Shown here: positions 49,501-64,000 of the stretch, piece after piece
Layout of the letters: every line of letters begins with the position of its first letter
How positions within the stretch are numbered: the stretch's first letter is position 1
Source: Microvelia longipes
Lineage: Eukaryota; Arthropoda; Insecta; Hemiptera; Veliidae
Length of the DNA stretch: 64,000 bases
Direction: 5' to 3'
NCBI GenBank assembly: GCA_018340805.1
Contig: JACMZG010001914.1
Span: forward strand, 5,430,612 to 5,494,611
Program-made: the position numbers and the translations under genes
The notes under the pieces: generated by a model
Told to the model about the DNA's origin: nothing
Seen by the model: the letters and a program-made list of their open reading frames with translations, nothing else
Databases searched by the model: none

Positions 49501-50699
49501 AAAGAAAGGTAGACAAAGGTGTTTCAGTAATTAATCAATGGGACGTTGGATACCATATCTCAAAATTATGGAGAGGGCATACAAATTTGTAAAAATTGTT
49601 ATCCGGGGGGGGGGGATCGCAACAATTTTTAATGTCAAGTAAAACTTTCTCCGCGGTAAAGTTATCAAAATAATTATAGTTCATTACAATATTTTTTAAG
49701 CAAGAGATCCATTTTTTAATACTGAGGGGGCAATTTTTTACACTCCAGAGGAGGGTACATTTAATTTTTTCTGAAGGTGGGGGGATCCCCTGGGCCCCCT
49801 AGAAAGAAACCCTGAATCAAAGTATGTCAACTTTTATTTCGATATTTATGGTTTTTTGACTTTTCACAAGACAAGTGATAGTAATGACATTTCTAGTTAA
49901 ATCGAAAGCTTGTAATAAGAGAAAAAAGTAACTTGTTAATTCTATTCCACAATATATCTGACAAAGGAATATTAAGTGATCATTATTTTACCTGGCTTTT
50001 TACTTGGCATATTTGTCATCACAAGTTTCCTTTGCCCGAAATTTGCTTGACAAAGAAATATAGATCTAAACGTATCCCTTATGTTGTCATTGATTATGAT
50101 GTATAGATTTCGTAACTTTAATATAATTTCAACTGAGTTAAATTGTTAAAGGAAGCAAGACAAAAGTAATGTAAAAGGTCTTACAGTAATTAATCAATAT
50201 GATCTACTGGATACCGTATAAAATACTTTACCTTAAATGATATTACTCAATCTTATTCATAAAATTCTGTAACGTTTCTATTGGTGGGCATAGTAAATAG
50301 AAAGAACCCAACCCAATACATCCTTTGACAACAATTTAAACAAGAATAAATAAATAAATAAAAAATCGTTTATTTTTTGTTAGATTTTTTACATTTTTAC
50401 AATTTTTTTAGTAACACTTAATAAAAAAAAGTAATATTCCCCCCAGTAGTTACTTGTCTGGAGGGAATAGACTGTTAACAGCATTAATTAATAGGTTCAT
50501 TATAAAACTAAACCAGATTTTAAGATCAGCCCACTTTTAGTAATAAACCCAGTCCCGTAAAAATAATAACAACTCATTTAGAATAAATGTAATAATCCAG
50601 GTCGATATGTCATCATGATATACCTTCAAGCTCTCTCATCGCCTCGAGCTCTGCTTCATGCATCATCTCGAACTCCTCATCTGTGTCCGGATAATCCAT
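7274..50699 (-). CDS. CTF18: Chromosome transmission fidelity protein 18 homolog (CTF18), 3' end missing
   Basis: Large subunit of the Ctf18-RFC clamp loader (with RFC2-5, Dcc1, Ctf8), which loads PCNA on leading strands and supports cohesion and checkpoint signalling in the nucleus. Exons in transcript order: 50624-50699, 48940-49061, 39315-39567, 36614-36761, 34295-34454, (about 28430-28560 and 28193-28280, damaged), 26469-26620, 25725-25927, 25475-25634, 21253-21341, 20477-20566, 16468-16582, 13705-13875, 9700-9849, 8863-8993, 7636-7859 and 7274-7347. All clean junctions are GT-AG with matching phases. AAA+ features: Walker B LILDEIDGA, sensor-1 PIICICND, and the family sequence NVVEVNASDDRSP. 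The segment EIDMEKMRRAE near the C-terminus is characteristic of CTF18. The last exon, expected to hold the Dcc1/Ctf8-binding C-terminal tail, was not found; part of the pre-AAA+ region may lie in the N gap. Confidence 0.93.
7436..7570. repeat. Tandem array, 45-bp unit, about 3.5 copies
   Basis: Unit CCTAATAAAGCACTAATAGT + GCTTCAACAGGAGCAATT, with self-complementary GCACTAATAGTGC in each copy. Confidence 0.85.
7636..7859 (-). CDS. CTF18: CTF18 exon (EKMRRAE block)
   Basis: Acceptor GTTGCAG before 7859, so the exon begins 5' of the first Met-free open stretch. Encodes NLEEIGRFPDWKAE, SYAGKQMISREIDMEKMRRAE and a Ser/Lys-rich tail. The REI(D/E)xEKMRRAE block is a CTF18 hallmark. Donor G/GTGGGT, phase 1. 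Confidence 0.93.
7955..8120. repeat. Two-copy direct repeat with internal hairpin
   Basis: TTAACTTAAAGACAG... and its flank occur at about 7970-8012 and 8078-8112. AAAGACAGNCTTAGTCTGTCTTT inside each is a small hairpin. Confidence 0.65.
8250..8786 (-). mobile_element. tRNA-derived SINE, about 0.5 kb
   Basis: The minus-strand head has A-box TGGTGTAGTGGTTAAGG and B-box GGTTCAATCCCAG (8692-8786). A body follows with a central GGGACGTAAAGCCGG segment, as seen in several insect SINE families. It sits between CTF18 exons and ends near an AGT trinucleotide run (8206-8224). The 3' limit is approximate. Confidence 0.7.
8863..8993 (-). CDS. CTF18: CTF18 exon
   Basis: Acceptor TTATCAG before 8993. Encodes VSTQLLSAKEKEVLLQVISV and NLNYTQERN...YTYNLDP, aligning with VSTQLYSTREK and YRQERTPDGQYIYRLEP of the family. 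Donor CC/GTATGT, phase 2. Confidence 0.93.
9241..9535. repeat. Tandem duplication, about 150-bp unit
   Basis: AATAATGTCATCTACA...TTTCGCTTCCACTGACAGGA occurs at about 9260-9385 and 9395-9521 with some 10% divergence. The GTTTCGCTTCC segment resembles the complement of the CTGAAGA...GAAAC motif found in other repeats here. Confidence 0.75.
9700..9849 (-). CDS. CTF18: CTF18 exon
   Basis: Acceptor TTGTGCAG before 9849. Encodes 50 residues including KDSLLMDSIPYLLHIITPNL, corresponding to LLLDILAPKLRP of vertebrate CTF18. Donor ACT/GTAAGT. Confidence 0.92.
9985..10330 (+). repeat. Dispersed repeat, copy 1
   Basis: Collinear with 54000-54310: shared landmarks are ACAAACCCCCTNNTGGG, TGATCCATTT(A/G)A(A/G)AATCTAAC and GCTGTGCTAAGTT. 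Family not recognised. Confidence 0.65.
10492..10572. repeat. (AT)n microsatellite, 81 bp
   Basis: Pure AT dinucleotide run. Confidence 0.97.
10702..10975. repeat. Tandem array, 40-bp unit, about 7 copies
   Basis: Unit contains AACAGAGCCCAGAGGTTTAC and TTTTTTTATAAATAATCT; spacing is 40-41 bp with very little divergence, so the array is young. Confidence 0.9.
11816..12244. mobile_element. Foldback/MITE with 3-bp target duplication (empty site nearby)
   Basis: Terminal inverted repeats begin TAGACCAAGAGCCCAGG and extend about 150 bp (11816-11966 and 12093-12244), with a further partial inverted copy in the middle. ATA flanks both ends (11813-11815, 12245-12247). A paralogous segment at about 11505-11620 has the same flanks with no insertion. 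A 3-bp TWA-like duplication suits PIF/Harbinger-type elements; no transposase is present. Confidence 0.8.
12548..12692. mobile_element. Short inverted-repeat element
   Basis: The ends (GGATCGTAGCCAGCC / CTACCTGGCTACGGAC) are imperfect inverted repeats enclosing G-rich and C-rich stretches. The short TIR and no coding content suggest a MITE or transposon end. Confidence 0.5.
13705..13875 (-). CDS. CTF18: CTF18 exon (collar)
   Basis: Acceptor TGTTACAG before 13875, donor GAG/GTAATT. Encodes LSLALKWFTFHDIVSK and LYGFAVWHFVFAT, corresponding to the CTF18 segment around ALDWLAFDD. 57 codons, phase 0 both sides. Confidence 0.92.
14390..15069. mobile_element. 680-bp foldback element (full copy)
   Basis: The two halves are inverted copies: the outer end (GTCCAAAAGCCAGACCTGAAA) pairs with 15048-15069, and CATGAAGAGAACATTTTTTAAAG pairs with 14838-14862. 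Related partial copies lie at 33395-33710 and 52600-53920. Three short open frames inside are incidental. Confidence 0.8.
15252..15570. mobile_element. Short inverted-repeat element
   Basis: CATAGAGATATATTACTAGA at 15258 is matched inverted near 15541-15564. It encloses about 280 bp with no convincing gene and is followed directly by the AT palindrome. Confidence 0.5.
15576..15623. repeat. 48-bp perfect palindrome
   Basis: Two 23-bp arms (15576-15598 and 15601-15623) are exact reverse complements around a 2-bp centre, composed of TA-rich ATACTATAT-type words. Confidence 0.88.
15700..16100 (+). repeat. Dispersed repeat, copy A (inverted relative to 25080-25430)
   Basis: Shares AGACGTCTCGATTTAAA, GATAACAAT, AAGGTGAAAACTAG and TTAATTTGCNNNT blocks with the complement of 25080-25430. 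A further matching piece at 16318-16345 (CTGTTTTTTAGGACCACCT) suggests that copy A was split by later sequence. Confidence 0.7.
16468..16582 (-). CDS. CTF18: CTF18 exon (collar)
   Basis: Acceptor GTCTGTAG before 16582. Encodes MNDILRIVHGCGDYDRLVQG and VYENYPLL, matching the conserved EKVVQGLFDNFL-type block. Donor TCA/GTAAGT, phase 0. Confidence 0.92.
16955..17030 (-). ncRNA. Hammerhead-like motif in a repeat
   Basis: The minus strand carries CTGATGA (17009-17015), a stem-II-like segment, then GAAA (16989-16992). ACCGGC and GCCGGT flank the two boxes and are mutually complementary. I did not find the conventional third helix, so cleavage activity is uncertain. Similar boxes occur at 38.7, 44.3, 44.6 and 34.0 kb. 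Confidence 0.35.
17586..17750 (-). repeat. BEL/Pao 3' LTR
   Basis: 165 bp, identical to the 5' LTR. On the minus strand it begins TGTTTGGGAAATG and ends CCCATGAA. Very short for a BEL LTR. Confidence 0.92.
17791..17976 (-). pseudogene. BEL/Pao integrase C-terminal segment, frameshifted
   Basis: Encodes MGQIVHLKEDKLPRQKWKLG and then RSVEVLT...RPISHLFPLE, the C-terminal domain that ends BEL pol proteins. It follows the main pol frame after a single-base frameshift. The stop lies just inside the 3' LTR-proximal region. Confidence 0.88.
17985..19784 (-). pseudogene. BEL/Pao pol remnant: RNase H (partial) and integrase
   Basis: About 599 codons, open from just inside the 5' LTR; the first codon is GTG and the true upstream pol is deleted. 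Visible in order: RNase H part with IWSDSQ (Asp 61) and CADIASRG (Asp 106); integrase zinc-binding H290/H295 and C325/C328; integrase catalytic core with GIDYLGPL (Asp 361), VSDNAWQF (Asp 425) and GGAYESLIK (Glu 476). The frame closes at a stop just before the C-terminal integrase segment, which continues in another frame at 17791-17976, so a one-base frameshift lies near 17977-17990. Non-autonomous without reverse transcriptase. Confidence 0.92.
19797..19961 (-). repeat. BEL/Pao 5' LTR
   Basis: 165 bp, identical to the copy at 17586-17750; followed on the minus strand by the primer-binding-like segment. Confidence 0.92.
20088..20330. repeat. Tandem array, about 42-bp unit, 6 copies
   Basis: Unit TTTGAGTGTATTTATTATAT plus a T/A-rich rest; lengths vary by a few T residues. 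Confidence 0.88.
20477..20566 (-). CDS. CTF18: CTF18 small collar-region exon
   Basis: Acceptor TTTCAG before 20566, donor AG/GTAAAT. Encodes KVYIGDGYSKDKAITSGAES and a short tail, poorly conserved. Phase 2 at both ends fits neighbours. Confidence 0.82.
20868..21170. repeat. Tandem array, 18-bp unit, about 16 copies
   Basis: Unit CTACACTATTGTTCCTC(T/A)A. The three overlapping 77-117-codon open frames here arise from the array and are not genes. Confidence 0.92.
21253..21341 (-). CDS. CTF18: CTF18 exon after the AAA+ module
   Basis: Acceptor TTTTTAG before 21341. Encodes VGIKDMQQGLFTVWQAIFQI, matching the conserved VGLKD...GLFSVWQ block. Too short for an ORF scan; found by splice phase and similarity. 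Donor AA/GTAAGT, phase 2. Confidence 0.92.
21460..21585. repeat. Tandem array, about 31-bp unit, 4 copies
   Basis: Unit CACCACTTTGAATTCCCAAC + ACACA(C/T)TTCT. Confidence 0.85.
21715..23750. repeat. 2-kb satellite-like array, about 48-bp unit, some 42 copies
   Basis: Unit: AATATACTTTCAGTATAAAT, GAGGAAAAGTAAAAACACAA, TACTTTTCT. Copies differ mainly by one-base deletions and A/G changes; a few are truncated. It fills a CTF18 intron. The unit matches, inverted, the end of dispersed repeats at 41466-41512 and 29530-29585. Confidence 0.95.
23760..25070. other. CTF18 intron, nothing recognised
   Basis: Unique-looking AT-rich intron sequence between the satellite and dispersed repeat copy B. The 87-codon frame from 24952 overlaps copy B and is not conserved in copy A. 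Confidence 0.55.
25080..25430 (-). repeat. Dispersed repeat, copy B
   Basis: Inverted counterpart of 15700-16100 (and 16318-16345). Unclassified; no reading frame conserved between copies. Confidence 0.7.
25475..25634 (-). CDS. CTF18: CTF18 AAA+ lid exon
   Basis: Acceptor TTTAG before 25634. Encodes RLGERLVEICKLEG and GEKTHNDIRACLSVLQ, the AAA+ lid helices (the NDIRA motif is conserved in clamp-loader subunits). Donor CAG/GTATTC. Confidence 0.95.
25725..25927 (-). CDS. CTF18: CTF18 AAA+ exon (sensor 1)
   Basis: Begins AAIDVLINFA, passes a Lys-rich insertion (KAGKKTKGKKKN), then RRPIICICNDVYVPALRPLR and FTLHFPPTS. The Asn of ICND is the sensor-1 residue. Phase 0 in, 2 out (donor AG/GTAAGA). 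Confidence 0.95.
26469..26620 (-). CDS. CTF18: CTF18 AAA+ exon (Walker B)
   Basis: Acceptor GTGCAG before 26620. Encodes YNVVEVNASDDRSPQAFRTQ, then NCLILDEIDGAPQ with the Walker B DEID. Donor CAA/GTGAGT. This is the strongest diagnostic block for CTF18 versus the other clamp-loader large subunits. Confidence 0.95.
26680..26880. repeat. A/T-only low-complexity stretch
   Basis: Runs of A broken by TAGTAAATA- and TATAATA-type words. The open frame on the minus strand is compositional. Confidence 0.85.
28193..28280 (-). CDS. CTF18: CTF18 Walker A exon, indel-damaged
   Basis: One minus-strand frame reads CGGPLDLEDTLAHSIA, which lines up with the family P-loop block (CGPPGLGKTTLAH...). The mismatch disappears if three single bases were lost in homopolymers, and one extra base explains the following residues. 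The exon ends at a GT donor (28192-28191) in phase 1, exactly what the next exon (26620) needs to make Gly-Tyr. All other exons are intact, so assembly error is likelier than loss of the ATP site. Confidence 0.65.
28430..28560 (-). CDS. CTF18: CTF18 exon with RFC box, heavily indel-damaged (probable)
   Basis: Read on the minus strand, this stretch resembles the LWVDKY...ELLSDE block that opens the CTF18 clamp-loader module (trace: ACAAGTGGGTA, then CTTCTTCAGTGATGAA), but frameshifts and stops break it every few codons. It lies in the correct order between exon 5 and the Walker A exon, inside a block where other sequence also looks like uncorrected read. Boundaries are approximate. It could instead be chance similarity. 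Confidence 0.4.
28640..29490. repeat. Tandem array, about 40-bp unit, degraded leftwards
   Basis: Unit AACACATCGACCTTAAGGGT + TTACTGCCACTAAGAAAA, clearly repeated at 29340-29490; noisy versions recur back to 28650. Confidence 0.7.
29505..29900 (+). repeat. Dispersed repeat family R, copy 2
   Basis: Shares the ATACAAAACCGGGATG..GGAATTATCCGTTTTAGG region and the GGCCTCCTG block with 41466-41900, and the ATTATCCGTTTTAGGTA block with 500-900. Unclassified. Confidence 0.65.
30130..30395. repeat. Tandem array, about 50-bp unit, 5 copies
   Basis: Unit ATGTCAAATNGTCACTACTA + ATAAGTCAAACGATAAATACTAAA. Confidence 0.82.
31375..31567. repeat. Tandem array, about 67-bp unit, running into the gap
   Basis: Unit GGTTACTCCCCTCATAGCGA...GGGAGTAACCATCTGAAGAA; each unit contains a GGTTACTCCC/GGGAGTAACC inverted pair. 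A related GTTACTCCC...GGGAGTAAC hairpin is at 30417-30440. Confidence 0.8.
31568..32525. other. Assembly gap (958 N)
   Basis: Run of N. It truncates the PHD-finger ORF and may hide CTF18 exon sequence between exon 5 and the RFC-box exon. It directly abuts a tandem array, a common cause of gaps. Confidence 1.
32526..33035 (-). CDS. PHD-finger protein, ORF1-like, truncated by assembly gap
   Basis: ATG at 33033-33035 opens a frame of 170 residues that runs into the N gap. Residues C12, C15, C28, C31, H36, C39, C62 and C65, with Trp 60, make a C4HC3 PHD finger. A coiled-coil-like segment (about 85-110) and an acidic linker follow, ending LSYSGAVKS. A PHD finger plus coiled coil plus a SYxxVVK-like motif is the layout of ORF1 proteins of some insect non-LTR retrotransposons, so a LINE ORF1 is the favoured reading. 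A host gene nested in the CTF18 intron is possible. The upstream in-frame Met at 33074 is less likely because it lies in AT-rich sequence. Confidence 0.65.
33395..33710. mobile_element. Partial copy of the 680-bp foldback element
   Basis: Matches the right half of 14390-15069 (TGACTTTGCAAA, GGGCTCCACTCTGGACAGAC, TTTTTCAGGTCTGGCTCCTAG). Confidence 0.65.
33831..34290. repeat. Tandem array, 21-bp unit, interrupted by an insertion
   Basis: Unit ACAGTACTAAGAAAATTACTGTA-type, at 33831-33947 and 34140-34290, ending at the CTF18 exon 5 donor. ACTGT/ACAGT makes each unit self-complementary. Confidence 0.88.
33948..34102. mobile_element. 155-bp inverted-repeat element inside the array
   Basis: 24-bp inverted ends (33948-33971 and 34079-34102) are exact complements. 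Inside, CTGAAGA (34004-34010) and GAAA (34029-34032) flank a TGGC/GCCA stem: a CTGANGA...GAAA hammerhead-like pair. A related segment is at 45325-45410. Confidence 0.62.
34295..34454 (-). CDS. CTF18: CTF18 exon 5 (pre-AAA+ conserved segment)
   Basis: Acceptor CCCTTAG precedes 34454. Encodes KTVEDCMTRKVPQWPFMPVS followed by GDQRIYLRL, matching the conserved block of CTF18 proteins upstream of the ATPase. Donor GAA/GTAAGT, phase 0. The tandem array at 33.8-34.3 kb starts immediately at the donor side. Confidence 0.88.
34520..36600. other. CTF18 intron 4, nothing recognised
   Basis: AT-rich intron sequence with no repeat family, RNA gene or reading frame that I can support. Confidence 0.5.
36614..36761 (-). 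CDS. CTF18: CTF18 exon 4 (charged helix)
   Basis: Using the GAG acceptor at 36762-36763 the split codon becomes Gly, followed by IYKRQRLEED and a Lys/Glu-rich helix ending ILELRKKSD. Donor CAG/GTATTC. The phase (1 in, 2 out) fits both neighbours, and no other acceptor keeps the frame. Confidence 0.82.
36960..37153 (-). mobile_element. tRNA-derived SINE, body part (split copy)
   Basis: Minus-strand B-box GGGTTCAAACCCTG lies at about 37130-37145; the tRNA head continues at 38849-38905 beyond the inserted element. Confidence 0.62.
37154..38848. mobile_element. 1.7-kb insertion with 12-bp target duplication, Penelope-like features
   Basis: CCTTAACTAAAG occurs at 37142-37153 and 38849-38860; removing the interval rejoins a tRNA-derived SINE. 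Near its ends, 37240-37280 and 38770-38812 form an inverted repeat (AGAAGTCTCT...ATAAAACTTTATT). Hammerhead-like motifs lie at 38728-38755 (plus: CTGATGA...GAAA) and about 38483-38515 (minus, second box mutated to GAAG). The interior is AT-rich with no reading frame. Best seen as a non-autonomous or decayed Penelope-like element. Confidence 0.62.
38849..38905 (-). mobile_element. tRNA-derived SINE, head part with A-box (split copy)
   Basis: Minus strand reads GGTAGCTCAGTGATAGTGC, a clear tRNA A-box/D-arm, followed by the duplicated target. Together with 36960-37153 it makes one SINE interrupted by the 1.7-kb insertion. Confidence 0.65.
39315..39567 (-). CDS. CTF18: CTF18 exon 3 (Ser/Thr-rich linker)
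   Basis: Acceptor TTTTCAG before 39567, donor G/GTAAGT at 39314. Encodes 84 residues, low complexity and rich in Ser, Thr, Asp and Gln, with an acidic end GDIDDIDDND. Poor conservation is expected here; assignment rests on strand, phase continuity (0 in, 1 out) and position. Confidence 0.8.
39714..39878. mobile_element. Short inverted-repeat element (MITE-like)
   Basis: The ends, about 39714-39760 and 39830-39876, are imperfect inverted repeats of some 45 bp (TGCACCAAGGGAGTAAA against its complement). It lies beside the recombinase-like fragment, and its terminal sequence recurs at 40695 and 12368, so it may be one end of a larger element. Confidence 0.6.
39943..40391 (-). pseudogene. Decayed tyrosine-recombinase-like gene fragment
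   Basis: Starting at ATG 40389, three overlapping frames together give a recognisable core-binding region: MSDNIVCDIDELF, then VSENALLVYF, SLWSLYSMIKSSLL, SLIAFLKRKNQGYVAKKS and VEDFLHNSPNDEFLM. A stop and at least two frameshifts separate them. The pattern (VSENxLLxYF, LWSxYSMxK, GYxxKKS, FLxxxPDDxFL) is what I know from the N-terminal part of Crypton-type or host-domesticated tyrosine recombinase-like proteins of animals. It stops at a GTAAG that could be an old donor. No catalytic region is seen. Confidence 0.45.
40890..41115. repeat. Tandem array, about 37-bp unit, 6 copies
   Basis: Unit TATATTAGTGTATAATTGTA + TATTTATATTGTATGTA. Confidence 0.85.
41466..41900 (+). repeat. Dispersed repeat family R, copy 3 (with satellite-like end)
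   Basis: Starts with TTTCCTCATTTATACTGAAG and GGAAAAGTATTGTG, the complement of the 21.7-kb satellite unit, then runs collinear with 500-900. Confidence 0.75.
42717..43082 (+). pseudogene. Non-LTR retrotransposon ORF2 C-terminal fragment
   Basis: An open stretch of 121 codons ending in TAG, with no start Met. It contains LWTKQFFP, TQALTGHGFNKAYLHHF and QHVIFDCPLFYAKR. This matches the region downstream of reverse transcriptase in R1/Jockey-like non-LTR elements, where a GHG.F..YL..F block and a degenerate zinc-knuckle (here C...HV.F.C) close ORF2. The expected CxC of the knuckle is reduced to a single Cys. It is a 5'-truncated copy in a CTF18 intron, opposite in strand to the host gene. Confidence 0.72.
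43579..43738. mobile_element. MITE family B, copy 1
   Basis: 160 bp with inverted ends TAGCACAC...AGTCAGTTGACAG and its complement. Other copies are at 45859-46029, 55413-55578 and 57349-57523. Confidence 0.75.
44224..44708. repeat. 485-bp near-perfect palindrome with two hammerhead-like motifs
   Basis: Arms of about 229 bp (44224-44452 and 44479-44708) are inverted copies with only a few differences around a 26-bp spacer. Each arm carries CTGATGA, a hairpin with GACTAA/TTAGTC stem, then GAAA (44616-44642 plus; 44289-44315 minus), matching the two conserved boxes and stem II of a hammerhead ribozyme. Such motifs are known in the terminal repeats of Penelope-like retroelements. Foldback reads can create similar artefacts; the arm differences argue against that. 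Confidence 0.75.
45323..45412 (+). repeat. CTGAAGA...GAAACG repeat end
   Basis: CTGAAGATG, a short self-complementary stretch, then GAAACGTT, ending TTGGACTGAAGTCTTC, as in 33948-34102. Family unclassified; possibly the terminal part of a Penelope-like element. Confidence 0.5.
45859..46029. mobile_element. MITE family B, copy 2
   Basis: Contains AAAATCAGTTGACTGTGTAG at the left and CTGTCAACAG...GTGTGTTAGACTA at the right. Confidence 0.72.
46498..46825. mobile_element. MITE family A, copy 1 (5' end missing)
   Basis: Collinear with 47920-48253 from the GGGAGCGG(A/G)AAAAAACT block to the right terminal repeat. Confidence 0.75.
46990..47640 (+). repeat. Composite of dispersed repeat pieces
   Basis: 46995-47110 matches 42590-42716 (ATGAGGGGTC..CGGTA.AGACAGTGTTCC); 47505-47640 matches 44095-44200 (GTGGCGCTACAATGCGGATAT, CCATGTGAAGGGTGGAA). 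A SINE copy (47316-47499) is inserted between them. Confidence 0.6.
47316..47499 (+). mobile_element. 5'-truncated copy of the same SINE
   Basis: Begins at TTCGCAGCCCGGGC, collinear with the minus-strand copy at 3901-4137 through the body, and ends in a TTTTA-repeat tail. The A-box part is missing. Confidence 0.72.
47840..48253. mobile_element. MITE family A, copy 2 (most complete)
   Basis: 414 bp with about 28-bp terminal inverted repeats starting CTA(T/C)AGTCTATCATTTAGT. Related copies are at 46498-46825 (left end lost) and 54905-55289. Internal landmarks: GAAGGGAGCGGGAAAAAACT and GGTTGGCAGCGGCTTCTCTG. Confidence 0.8.
48940..49061 (-). CDS. CTF18: CTF18 exon 2
   Basis: Acceptor TTTACAG precedes 49061. 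It completes a Glu codon from exon 1 and encodes a Ser/Lys/Pro-rich segment (SKRSLDFGESSTPIS, then a Lys-rich run). Donor CCT/GTAAGT. Phase 0 at its end. Confidence 0.88.
49100..50620. other. CTF18 intron 1
   Basis: Contains a repeat fragment at 49240-49390 related to 46350-46480 (GGAGGGTTTGT(T/G)TACA block) and a G run at 49605-49615; otherwise nothing recognised. Confidence 0.5.
50624..50699 (-). CDS. CTF18: CTF18 exon 1
   Basis: Begins with ATG at 50697-50699 and encodes MDYPDTDEEFEMMHEAELEA plus MRELE, an acidic N-terminus like that of animal CTF18. Phase 1 donor G/GTATAT at 50623. Confidence 0.9.
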
Positions 50700-51670
50700 C
50701 TTGCAATAGAAACTGACGATAAATCAATTAAATCTAATAATAATTAATAAAGCAACTAAATAGAAAAATTATTCTACAAAACAAGAATTTCTCCTTAACA
50801 TTTGATATCATATCAGTTAGAATAATAGAGGGAGATTTAGAAGTCTGTATTTAAAAATATCGTTCCACGCCTACTTGTAGACTCGTTACTTGTCTGGGGG
50901 GAAGTTGAAAAATTTAAAAGAAGAGTTTTTAGATGATTTTTAAGTTATTTAAGAGCTATTGAGTTAAAAGCTCATTAGCTCGCAGTGTATTTTAAACCAG
51001 AAATAAATAGTAAAGTTTTAATCCAAATTTTAAGAAAGGGAGAGATTACCCAATAAAACTATAAATATTTCAATAATTTGATTAAGAAGATCTTTCTTTG
51101 GGGAAAACCACGTTCCCTCTCCCTTCTTCCATACCGTCGAACTCATAAGCTAAATTTGCGATTAAAATTCGCAAAAATTTTGGTTAAAAGGGGGGGGGGT
51201 GATGTGAAAGGAGATAAACAAGGTGCAACAACTCCGTTCGAAATTTGAAATAAAATAATTTCATCATTTTATTTTAATTAATAAACATTTTATGGAATGC
51301 TTAATACAAGGTTTAATTAATAAACAAACAATATTTTTTAAATATTGATTATTTGTGAAGGAAAATCAGCATTCAAATGAAAATGCAAACAATAATATGT
51401 AACAAATTTAATATATATGTCAACTAATAATTGTAAAATAGTGTTAACAGAGCTAAACATGATTAACATTAAGCATTTTTTTAGACGTATAATTAACGTT
51501 TATGTACATATTGATAAGTTTTAAGACCACAATAAGAAAATTTTGAATATTTTTTATTTGAGATGTTTTGACCTAAATCAAGTTTATATTCAAGATGGCG
51601 TACGTGATTGTAACTGCGCATGTGAAAAACGTGGCAGGGAGATTCTACAAAAGCGAGACGTGAAATTTTC
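50700..51670. promoter_or_regulatory. Divergent CTF18/pAbp intergenic region
   Basis: Separates the start codons of CTF18 (50699, minus) and pAbp (52043, plus). It is AT-rich with a G run near 51188. An AAGATGGC motif at 51593-51600 resembles a YY1/Pho site, often found close to housekeeping promoters. No open reading frame of note. The head-to-head layout suggests a shared or bidirectional promoter region, but nothing in the sequence proves co-regulation. Confidence 0.45.
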
Positions 51671-62996
<11,326 letters not shown>

Positions 62997-63965
62997 ATAC
63001 TGTACAACTCAAAAAAAATTTAAAAAACTCAAAAAAAAATGAAAAATATATTATTAAAAAAATAAAAAAACTAACGTTACCTCCTCATTAAGTTATTATT
63101 AGTACGGCTCCCCCTGGTAACTCTTTTTGAAACATTACACTTTCTATTTTATTTTTTAACATGACTTTTATCATTAGTATTAGTTTAAGTATATCTTACA
63201 CACTTATTATTTATGATAATTATTATTAGGTATTATTACTTAATTTGTCTTCATGTTAGTTACAACAGCATTTGTCAATGCTATACTAAACATCTTAACT
63301 AGAAATAGTCTCGATATGCAGTACTTATTTTTTAATAAACAAATTTTGTGTCGTCCATTGAATTAGTTAAGTATTAATTAAACTTTCATTACATAATAAT
63401 AAAAATCTTGTTTAGCTATGAATTTTTATATCTTTTGTTAAAAATGCCGTACTAATAATCACTTTTTGACAGAGATCCCCCAGGTTATAATTTATACCGC
63501 TCATTTTCTCTGGAATTCCAACAAAAAAAATAGTTTTTGTCTTTTTTTCTTTTATAAAAATGAATTTATTTTTTTAATTTTTGTTCAATTTTGTATACTT
63601 TTTGTTTTCACATGTTTCTTTATTTATTATTTTGCCCCCCTGAACGCAGAAATATATATATAAACATAACCACTTCAAATATTTCAGCCCATTTATTTTG
63701 TGTCTGGTTACTATATTGTTCTTAAAGTTGATTTTCTTTCTTTTTTTGTTTCGTGCATATTGGTTTAAATATTTTTTTTTGCTTTCATTTGTTTCTCGCA
63801 GTTCATTTATCGCTGTGTTTGTATACCTTTATTTGTTTATTTGCCCTCCCGTTAAATTGTTTATTTTTATTTTATTTTCATTATTTTTTGTGTACTAATT
63901 TAAACAAAAACAAAAAAAGAAAAAAAATTGTAAAAAACGGAAATAATTATAAAAATAAACAAAAA
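62997..63965 (+). other. pAbp 3' UTR and downstream region
   Basis: AT-rich sequence after the stop. Canonical AATAAA hexamers occur at 63334-63339 and near 63954-63959, either of which could direct polyadenylation. No coding signal is seen; the open frames here are T-rich low complexity. Confidence 0.55.
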
Positions 63966-64000
63966 AAATAGTAAGGAATGGTGTTTTATTTAGTAGTTTA

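Overview
The window is a 64-kb piece of an AT-rich, intron-rich, repeat-dense animal genome. The two host genes, an insect-type cytoplasmic poly(A)-binding protein and CTF18 with kilobase-scale introns, together with tRNA-derived SINEs, a BEL/Pao element and many short inverted-repeat elements, fit an arthropod, most likely an insect. I cannot name the species. There is one 958-base run of N (31568-32525) and one stretch (about 27.4-29.5 kb) that looks like unpolished long-read sequence.

Two host genes sit head to head. On the minus strand, CTF18 (CHTF18), the large subunit of the alternative clamp loader Ctf18-RFC, runs from its start codon at 50699 leftwards for more than 43 kb. I place 16 clean exons with phase-compatible GT-AG junctions, the last at 7274. 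Two more exons (RFC box and Walker A) can be recognised only as indel-damaged sequence near 28.2-28.6 kb. The extreme C-terminal exon is not in the window or not recognisable. On the plus strand, the PABPC gene (pAbp) is complete: seven coding exons from 52043 to 62996 encode 630 residues with four RRMs, a Pro/Met/Gln-rich linker and a C-terminal MLLE domain. The 1.34 kb between the two start codons must hold both promoters. The presumed PABP 5' UTR is A-rich, as expected for PABP autoregulation, and is preceded by a pyrimidine-rich TCT/TOP-like start.

The introns of CTF18 are a graveyard of mobile DNA. They hold an internally deleted BEL/Pao LTR element with identical LTRs and a 5-bp target duplication (17586-19961), a PHD-finger ORF1-like reading frame cut by the N gap (to 33035), a decayed tyrosine-recombinase-like gene (about 39943-40391), a non-LTR retrotransposon C-terminal fragment (42717-43082), several tRNA-derived SINEs (one split by a 1.7-kb insertion with a 12-bp target duplication), about a dozen tandem arrays including a 2-kb satellite (21.7-23.75 kb), and long palindromes. 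Several repeats carry CTGANGA...GAAA motifs resembling hammerhead ribozyme cores, which are known from Penelope-like elements. PABP introns carry members of the same repeat families.

I see no evidence for a wholly new multi-gene system. The most useful leads are the hammerhead-like palindromes, the PABP leader with its divergent promoter, the internally deleted BEL element, the satellite derived from a dispersed repeat end, and the hidden CTF18 exons that an automatic annotation would miss.
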